Shown here piece after piece: positions 47,413-52,780 of a stretch of DNA of 52,780 nt. Each line of letters starts with the position of its first letter. The first letter of the stretch is position 1. Made by a program: the position numbers and the translations under genes. Source of the DNA: Aeromonas bivalvium (GTDB lineage Bacteria; Pseudomonadota; Gammaproteobacteria; Enterobacterales; Aeromonadaceae); NCBI RefSeq assembly GCF_000819765.1, contig NZ_CDBT01000020.1, positions 4,183 through 56,962 of the forward strand, in the 5' to 3' direction. The notes beneath the pieces were generated by a model that was not told the DNA's origin, ran no database searches, and worked only from the letters and a program-made list of their open reading frames with translations.

Positions 47413-49263
47413 TCATTTCTGCTGATAGGTGGTGTCGGTCAGCGTGACTGCCGGGAAGGACTGGCCTGCCTTGATGGCGGCTTTGGTCTGTGCTTTTGCC
47501 TCTTCGTCAATCCAGAGCAGGCCGCCATAGCTGTAGCCGCTGTTGCCCCCGTCCAGAGGCCAGTAGAGCAGGTCGCTCTTGGGGGTGGCGGGCACCTTGG
47601 GCAGCTTGATCCAGCGCCAGGCCCCTTCCCGGGTGTAGGGTACCTGATAGGCGGGCACGAAGCTGGCCAGTTCATAGAGGCGCTGCTGGATCTGCCGTGA
47701 CAGCGCCGCCTTCTTGGCAAAATCGAACTCCTTGTCGTATTGCTCCACCAGGGTCGTGATGGCGTCATCATCTATGTTCATGATGTTGTTGGTCTGGGGC
47801 TTGTTGGCATTGACCTTGTGGAAGAACTCCCAGTAGGCGGGGTAGCGGCCGCCGCTCCAGGCCATCCAGGCACTCTGGTGTTTCTTCTCCAGCATGGATT
47901 TGAAACCGGCGGAGGCATCCATCAGATTCAGTTCCAGATTGAGTCCCGCCTTCTTCGCCTCCTCCCGCAGCAGGGTGAGGCGCTGGGCATGCTCCGCCGT
48001 GGTGTAGGTGATGCTGAGGGAGAGGGGTTGGCCCTTGTCGTTTTGCAATATGCCGTTGGGCCCGGCCTGGGTGAAACCGGCCTTGGCGAAGTAGTCCCGC
48101 GCCAGCTTGGGATCGAACGGGCGCGCCCTGATCTCGGTATTGGTAAAGTCATCCTGGCCTGAGCCATAGCTGTGAAGGCGCTGATAATCCCCTCGCAGCA
48201 GGGTGGCGAGCATCTTGTCGAGATTGAGGGCGTGCTGGATGCCGAGCCGCACATTGCGATCCTTTAGCAGGGGATCGGCGGTGTTGAGGTAGAGTCCCAT
48301 GGGGGACTGAGGTGTCTGGTTGTAGAACCAGCGTCGCTCGATATAGCCCTTTTCAAATTCCGCCGTTCTGGTCTTGTCGTGCCACCAGTTTGGCATGACC
48401 AGACCGAAGGTATCCAGCTCGCCGCGCAGGAAGTGCTGCCAGGCGATGTTCTGATCCCTGAGCACCTTGACGTCGATCCGATCCGGATTGAAGCGGTGCT
48501 GGAAGTAGCGCTCCCCGTCCCCCCACCAATCCTTGACTCGTCTGAAGGTGATGGATTTGCCCTTCTTCACCTCGCCGATCTGATAGGGGCCGCTGACCGG
48601 CAGCACCTTCCAGTTGTACTCCTTGACCCAGTTGGTCGTCAGCTTGATGGCATGGCTGGGGACGGGCGTAAAGGGCAGGGATTCCAGCAGATCCTGGCGG
48701 CTCTTCTCGCTGCCGCTGGTGATGGCGAGGGTGCGCTCATCGAACTTGGTGACCTCGGTTATCTGGGTGCTGTAGTAGTTGTTGTACCAGGGGTCGTTTA
48801 TCTCCTTGCTGCGCAGCATCTTGAGGGTGAACAGGAAATCATCGACGGTCACCGGCTTGCCGTCCGACCAGCGGGCCTTGGGGTTGAGGCGAAAATAGAG
48901 GGTCTTGTGATCGCTGCCGAAGCCCCACTGGTTTGCCAGCATCGGCATGGGGTTGCCGGTGATGGGGTGGGTGCTGAGCAGCGGCAGGTTGGTCTCCCTG
49001 ACATAGCCGGCGAAGCCGCCGTTGGAGTCGGGCCCGTAGAGTCGCAGGGTCAGGGGGAAACTGGTCATGAAGGTGTGAAAGGTCCCGCCCCGCCTGGCCG
49101 CGGGATCGGCATAGACGGGATCGGTATCGTTGCTCTCCCAGGCGAGATCCGCCGGCAGGGTGGCGCTCCAGCCTACGGCGCTCCAGCAGAGGGGGAGCAC
49201 CATGACCGCGATCCGCATGGCTCGCGGTAATGAGGAAATGACCGAGGGTGAATTGTGCAGCAT
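47413..49263 (-). CDS. Periplasmic oligopeptide-binding protein (SBP family 5, YejA-like)
   Basis: 616 residues with a signal peptide (hydrophobic stretch about 15-30, cleavage after W-S-A near 34). The mature part shows the family 5 extracellular solute-binding pattern: D-S-N-G-G-F-A, L-A-N-Q-W-G-F-G-S-D-H-K-T-L-Y-F-R-L-N-P-K-A-R-W-S-D-G-K-P-V-T-V-D-D-F (the signature of DppA/OppA), V-S-G-P-Y-Q-I, and V-R-L-G-I-Q-H-A-L-N-L-D-K. Length and the P-V-Y-A-D-P-A-A-R-R-G-G-T-F region are closest to YejA. It is an orphan: no permease or ATPase gene is adjacent. ATG 49263 has GGAG upstream; ATG 49305 does not. Confidence 0.9.
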   Translation of the reverse strand: MLHNSPSVISSLPRAMRIAVMVLPLCWSAVGWSATLPADLAWESNDTDPVYADPAARRGGTFHTFMTSFPLTLRLYGPDSNGGFAGYVRETNLPLLSTHPITGNPMPMLANQWGFGSDHKTLYFRLNPKARWSDGKPVTVDDFLFTLKMLRSKEINDPWYNNYYSTQITEVTKFDERTLAITSGSEKSRQDLLESLPFTPVPSHAIKLTTNWVKEYNWKVLPVSGPYQIGEVKKGKSITFRRVKDWWGDGERYFQHRFNPDRIDVKVLRDQNIAWQHFLRGELDTFGLVMPNWWHDKTRTAEFEKGYIERRWFYNQTPQSPMGLYLNTADPLLKDRNVRLGIQHALNLDKMLATLLRGDYQRLHSYGSGQDDFTNTEIRARPFDPKLARDYFAKAGFTQAGPNGILQNDKGQPLSLSITYTTAEHAQRLTLLREEAKKAGLNLELNLMDASAGFKSMLEKKHQSAWMAWSGGRYPAYWEFFHKVNANKPQTNNIMNIDDDAITTLVEQYDKEFDFAKKAALSRQIQQRLYELASFVPAYQVPYTREGAWRWIKLPKVPATPKSDLLYWPLDGGNSGYSYGGLLWIDEEAKAQTKAAIKAGQSFPAVTLTDTTYQQK

Positions 49264-49353
49264 GTCCTTGCTCTCCTGATGATGGGCGTCCTGCCGGGTC
49301 AACATGTGGGGCCGAGTGGGCTCGCCCCATGATGGGAAGTTTCCCTACCGAGG

Positions 49354-50246
49354 TCAATGCTCGGCTTGTGCCTTGAACAACCTCACTTTTCCGCCCAGCA
49401 GATGGACCACGAAGCCGAGCAGCACCAGGGCCGACCCCAGCCACTGCAAGGTCGTGGGATGCTCGTCGAGCAGCAGGGCGGCGGCCACCATGCCGACGCA
49501 GGGCACCAGCAGGGAGAGCGGCGCCACCTGTGCCACCGGGTAGCGCATCAGCAGCCGTCCCCACAGGCCATAACCGAGCCAGGTAGCGACCAGAGACAGA
49601 TAGAGCACGCAGAGCAGCCCCTGCCAGCTGATGTGGAGCAGGCTGCTGGCAATGACATCCGGCCCCTCGAACAGCCAGGAGAGGGCGAAGAAGGGCAGGA
49701 TGGGCACCAGGCCGCCCCAGGCGATCAGGCTGGGTAATGAGGTTTGATAGCGCAGGCCAATCTGGCGGTTGATGACGTTGCCAAGGCCCCAGCAGGCGGC
49801 GGCACACAGGGTCAGCACGAAACCGAGCAGGGTCAGGTTGCCCTCGCCATGGGTGGCGATGAGATAAAGACCTGCTCCCGCCAGGGGCAGGGCCACCCAG
49901 TGATGAGGCTGCCAGCGCTCCCCCAGCCAGATCATGGCGAACAGCAGGGTGAACACCACCTGGGATTGCAGCACCAGGGAGGCCATGCCGGCCGGCATGC
50001 CGAACTTCATGGCGCAAAACAGAAAGGCAAATTGCCCCAGGCTGATGGCGCCGCCATAGGCCAGCAGCCAGCGCCAGGGCATAGCGGGTCTGGGTACCAG
50101 CAAGATGGCGGGGAAGACCACGCCGACGAAGCGCAGCGCCCCCAGCAACAGCGGCGGTATTCCCTCCAGCCCCCACTTGATGGCCACGAAGTTGAGCCCC
50201 AGCAGAGAATGACCAGGGCGGCCAGACACTTGTCCTTGGTTTGCAT
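49354..50246 (-). pseudogene. eamA: EamA-type (DMT) cysteine/O-acetylserine exporter, frameshifted near the N-terminus
   Basis: The natural start at 50246 (ATG with AAGG upstream) encodes MQTKDKCLAALVILCWG, which aligns with the E. coli EamA N-terminus up to V-V-W-G. The continuation L-N-F-V-A-I-K-W-G-L and the rest of the 10-helix DMT protein (A-Q-F-A-F-L-F-C-A-like, F-G-M-P-A-G-M-A-S-L-V-L-Q, V-A-P-L-S-L-L-V-P-C-V-G) is in another frame. The switch is at a run of four C (50197-50200, G on the coding strand) where a fifth would restore W-G-L-N-F. A GTG at 50229 opens the main frame without a ribosome site and would lose half of helix 1. Either a real one-base deletion, phase variation, or an assembly error. 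Confidence 0.8.
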
Positions 50247-50469
50247 TGGGTTTCCTTGTGCGAGATGGGGGCCTGGGTTGTCCGGGCGAGGGGATCAGGC
50301 CCCGAGCATAACCCCCATCGGGGGGGCGGCGTCAATCGGGAGCGGTTGCTGGATGGGGCGCTCGCCCCCGGCAAAGGGCCTCGAGGCCAGGGCGCTGATC
50401 AGGAGGCTGCGGGCTAAACTATTCGTAACGGCCCGAGTCGGTGGGCCATGCAGCGAGTGGAGGCTCCCG

Positions 50470-50661
50470 ATGAGCGATCATGCCCTGTTACCCCATGGTG
50501 AGGATCTGCGCCGGGCGGTGCGCTGGCTGGCACAGGGGCACGCCAATGACCCTCATGCCATCGAGGAGGCCTGTCTGCGCTTTGATCTCTCCCCCCTCGA
50601 TGGAGAATTCCTGATGCGCCACTGGAGCAGGCCAGACAGGCATCCCGATGAGCCGATATGA
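50470..50661 (+). CDS. Small conserved-looking protein, 63 residues
   Basis: ATG 50470 has GGAGG (50458-50462) seven bases upstream. The product, MSDHALLPHGEDLRRAVRWL and onward, is a soluble helical protein with A-I-E-E-A-C-L-R-F-D-L-S-P-L-D-G-E-F-L-M-R-H. The strong ribosome site and amphipathic helix pattern support it as a real gene. No function known to me. Confidence 0.65.
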   Translation: MSDHALLPHGEDLRRAVRWLAQGHANDPHAIEEACLRFDLSPLDGEFLMRHWSRPDRHPDEPI

Positions 50662-50713
50662 AGGACCCAGGCGGGGCGTATGAGTGCCTTCGCTTGCAGA
50701 CGATGGCACAGGA

Positions 50714-51898
50714 TCACACGAAGTTCGCGAGATTGATGCCGTAGTCCTTGGGATCCACCGTACTCTCTATGCGCTCCTGGGTACCTGGCTTGGCCAGATC
50801 CAGCCACTGGACATCGAGATAGTGGCGCCGGCTGGCGTGATAGATCACCTTGACCAGCGGCTTGAGCGGCTGCTGTTCGTTGCGCTGCATCACTATGGCC
50901 AGCCGCTGGTTGGAGAGTTGCACCAGAGTCCCCACCGGATAGACCCCCATGCACTTGATAAAGCGCGTCACCAGCTCCTCGTCGAAGTGGCTGGCGGCGC
51001 CCTTGAGCAGGATGCGAAACGCCTGGGTCGGCGGCATTCCCTGCTTGTAGACCCTGTCTGCCGTCACCGCGTCGTAGACATCGACGATGGCGCTCATGCG
51101 GGTGTAGAGGGAGAGCTGCTCCCCCTTGAGTCGACGGGGGTAGCCTGAGCCGTCGAGCCGCTCGTGGTGGTTGGTGGCCACTTCCAGCATGGTGGGGGTG
51201 ATGCCGCTGGTGGCGATGAGGATGTCATGGCTGTGCACCACATGCTCGCGCATGATGGCGAACTCCTCATCGGTCAACTTGCCCGGCTTGTTGAGCACCT
51301 CATTGGGGGTCATGATCTTGCCCACATCATGGAGCAGGCCCCCCAGGGTCAGCTCCTTGAGCACGCTGCGCGCCAGGCCGAGGTAGCGGCCGAAGTTGGC
51401 CAGCAGTATGGCCACGTTCATGGAGTGCTCCATCAGGTAGGCATCCTTGGCGCGGATCCGGGCCAGGCAGAGCATGGCGTCCCCATGGGTGAACATGGTG
51501 TCCACCATCTCCTCGGCCACCGCCGCCAGGGGGGTGATGTCGATGGGTTCCCCCGCCTTGAGATGGCGAATGAACTTGCCTTGCAGCTCGCGGGCCTCCT
51601 GATACAGGCGGCGGATCTTGGGGGGGCGTCCCTCGCCCTTGACTCGCCCCGATGTGCCGGGGGCCTGCCCCTGTCTGGCGGGGGCCTCGGGCTCGGGTTG
51701 GTTCCGCTGGCTGCGCTCGGGATCGATGCGTACCGTCAGCACGCCACGGGCCTTCAGGCTGGCTATCTGCTGCCGGGTGTGGACCAAGCCGCTCTGGGCT
51801 ATCTCCAGGCCGGCACGCTGGCTGACGATGGCGACCACAAACATGCCGGGTGCGAGTTCGTCGACGGCGATGACGGGATGGGCGGAGGATGAAGGCAT
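50714..51898 (-). CDS. HD-GYP domain cyclic-di-GMP phosphodiesterase with DUF3391 N-terminus
   Basis: 394 residues. The N-terminal ~60 residues (V-D-E-L-A-P-G-M-F-V...) match the DUF3391 domain often preceding HD-GYP. After a Pro/Glu-rich linker (60-95) comes the HD-GYP core: H158 in E-H-S-M-N-V-A, H-D-V-G-K (190-194), H-V-V-H-S-H, and H-H-E-R-L-D-G-S-G-Y-P (244-254) with the GYP signature, then S-A-I-V-D-V-Y-D-A-V-T-A-D-R. All metal ligands are present, so it should hydrolyse cyclic-di-GMP, affecting motility and biofilm. No receiver or membrane segment, so cytoplasmic and constitutive or input through DUF3391. Confidence 0.95.
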   Translation of the reverse strand: MPSSSAHPVIAVDELAPGMFVVAIVSQRAGLEIAQSGLVHTRQQIASLKARGVLTVRIDPERSQRNQPEPEAPARQGQAPGTSGRVKGEGRPPKIRRLYQEARELQGKFIRHLKAGEPIDITPLAAVAEEMVDTMFTHGDAMLCLARIRAKDAYLMEHSMNVAILLANFGRYLGLARSVLKELTLGGLLHDVGKIMTPNEVLNKPGKLTDEEFAIMREHVVHSHDILIATSGITPTMLEVATNHHERLDGSGYPRRLKGEQLSLYTRMSAIVDVYDAVTADRVYKQGMPPTQAFRILLKGAASHFDEELVTRFIKCMGVYPVGTLVQLSNQRLAIVMQRNEQQPLKPLVKVIYHASRRHYLDVQWLDLAKPGTQERIESTVDPKDYGINLANFV

Positions 51899-52012
51899 AG
51901 GGTCACCGGCTTGCGTGATACTCGAAGCGAGATGGGCGCGAGTCTATCACCCGGTTCGTGCGCCATCACATACCCATGGGGCGTTATTGCTGGAGTTGTC
52001 ACGCTTGGCCGA

Positions 52013-52018
52013 TATAAT
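52013..52018 (+). promoter_or_regulatory. -10 element upstream of rsuA
   Basis: Perfect TATAAT 35 bases before the rsuA ATG. No clear -35 at 17 bases. Confidence 0.45.
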
Positions 52019-52052
52019 GTCGCCTTTTTCCCGATGGCAATTGAGGTAGTGA

Positions 52053-52745
52053 ATGCGGCTCGACAAGTTTCTGTGCGATTGTTCCGATTTGACCCGCTCT
52101 TTGGCAGGCAAGCTGATCCGGCAGGGCGAGGTGGTGGTGGACGGCATCGTGGTCAAGCAGCCCGCCTTTCACATCAACGAGCAGAGCCAGGTGGAATTTG
52201 ACGGCGTCCTGCTGACCCTGAGCCAGGGCAACCGCTACTTCATGCTGCACAAGCCGGAGGGCTACGTCTGCTCCAACGAGGATCCGGATCACGCCACCGT
52301 GTTCCAGCTGCTCGACGAGCCGGCCATGGGCAAACTTCATGTGGTGGGCCGTCTCGACCTCGACACCACGGGCCTGGTGCTGGTGACCGACGATGGTCAG
52401 TGGTCCCATCGCATCACCTCGCCCCGTCACGAGTGCGCCAAGACCTATCGGGTCTGGCTGGCCGATCCCGTGCATTCGGACGCCATCTCCCTGTTTGCCG
52501 ACGGCGTCTTCCTGCGCAACGAAACCGACAAGACCCGCCCCGCACAGCTCGAGCTGCTGGGGGAGTGCGAGGCGCGCCTCACCATTCACGAGGGCAAGTA
52601 CCATCAGGTCAAGCGGATGTTTGCCTCCATCGGCAACAAGGTGGTGGGGCTGCATCGCGAGCAGATCGGCGCCCTGGCGCTGGACGAGACGCTGGCGCCC
52701 GGCGAATACCGTGAGCTGACCGCCGAGGAGATAGCCCTGTTCTGA
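52053..52745 (+). CDS. rsuA: 16S rRNA pseudouridine(516) synthase
   Basis: 230 residues collinear with E. coli RsuA. An S4-type RNA-binding domain (M-R-L-D-K-F-L...G-E-V-V-V-D-G) is followed by the pseudouridine synthase domain, with the catalytic Asp102 in G-R-L-D-L-D-T-T-G-L and K-T-Y-R-V, then G-K-Y-H-Q-V-K-R-M-F. It converts uridine 516 of 16S rRNA during 30S assembly. Complete; divergent from the HD-GYP gene. Confidence 0.96.
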   Translation: MRLDKFLCDCSDLTRSLAGKLIRQGEVVVDGIVVKQPAFHINEQSQVEFDGVLLTLSQGNRYFMLHKPEGYVCSNEDPDHATVFQLLDEPAMGKLHVVGRLDLDTTGLVLVTDDGQWSHRITSPRHECAKTYRVWLADPVHSDAISLFADGVFLRNETDKTRPAQLELLGECEARLTIHEGKYHQVKRMFASIGNKVVGLHREQIGALALDETLAPGEYRELTAEEIALF

Positions 52746-52780
52746 CGGGGTCAGGGGGGGGCGGATGCAACACGGCGGGG

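Overview
The window looks like chromosomal DNA of a GC-rich gammaproteobacterium, most probably Aeromonas or a close relative (Aeromonadaceae). This is inferred from family content (NADP isocitrate dehydrogenase, RsuA, YceH, AstE, a Tus-type terminator protein, TIGR02647 and DUF2750 proteins) and from roughly 60-65% GC housekeeping flanks. No rRNA, tRNA, CRISPR array or complete insertion sequence was seen.

Left flank (1-11.97 kb): a MerR regulator, translationally coupled to a GNAT acetyltransferase, faces an Old Yellow Enzyme-type flavin oxidoreductase. Both genes have 19-bp-spacer promoters carrying the same dyad. Next come a two-gene unit of exported proteins of unknown role (DUF3142-like plus a 706-residue helical protein), a 50-residue coiled-coil protein, an iron-siderophore type ABC transporter operon (binding protein, permease, ATPase, then an MFS carrier) under a probable Fur box, and icd.

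O-antigen region (11.97-33.1 kb): a ~490-bp leader with a JUMPstart/ops element (RfaH target) precedes rmlBDAC (dTDP-L-rhamnose). A strongly AT-rich serotype-specific block follows: a GT4 glycosyltransferase, Wzx flippase, four GT2 glycosyltransferases (three rhamnosyltransferase-like or rhamnan-type), Wzy polymerase, a WbpV-like reductase, a PglC-size phosphoglycosyl transferase and WbpM. The last three predict a repeat unit started with a 2-acetamido-2,6-dideoxyhexose (QuiNAc or FucNAc class) on undecaprenyl phosphate. A scar with a second, internally deleted rmlC follows. High-GC ugd, a UDP-glucuronate 4-epimerase-like gene, wzz, a terminator and a PglL/WaaL-type O-oligosaccharyltransferase complete the locus: precursor synthesis, assembly, flipping, polymerisation, length control and transfer.

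Right flank (33.2-52.8 kb): YceH; a 1279-residue SNF2-family ATPase; a Tus homologue (replication-fork trap); a DUF1127 protein; astE; a three-gene 2-oxoacid dehydrogenase operon (E1 alpha, E1 beta, E2, no E3); a cold-shock protein with a long leader; several small conserved proteins; an orphan YejA-like peptide-binding protein; an eamA gene broken by a one-base frameshift; an HD-GYP phosphodiesterase; and rsuA.

No obviously new multi-gene system stands out. The items most worth a second look are the exported-protein pair at 2.1-5.0 kb, the peptide-coding frame that runs through the JUMPstart/ops element, the paired MerR-type promoters, the deleted rmlC scar, Tus, and the eamA frameshift.
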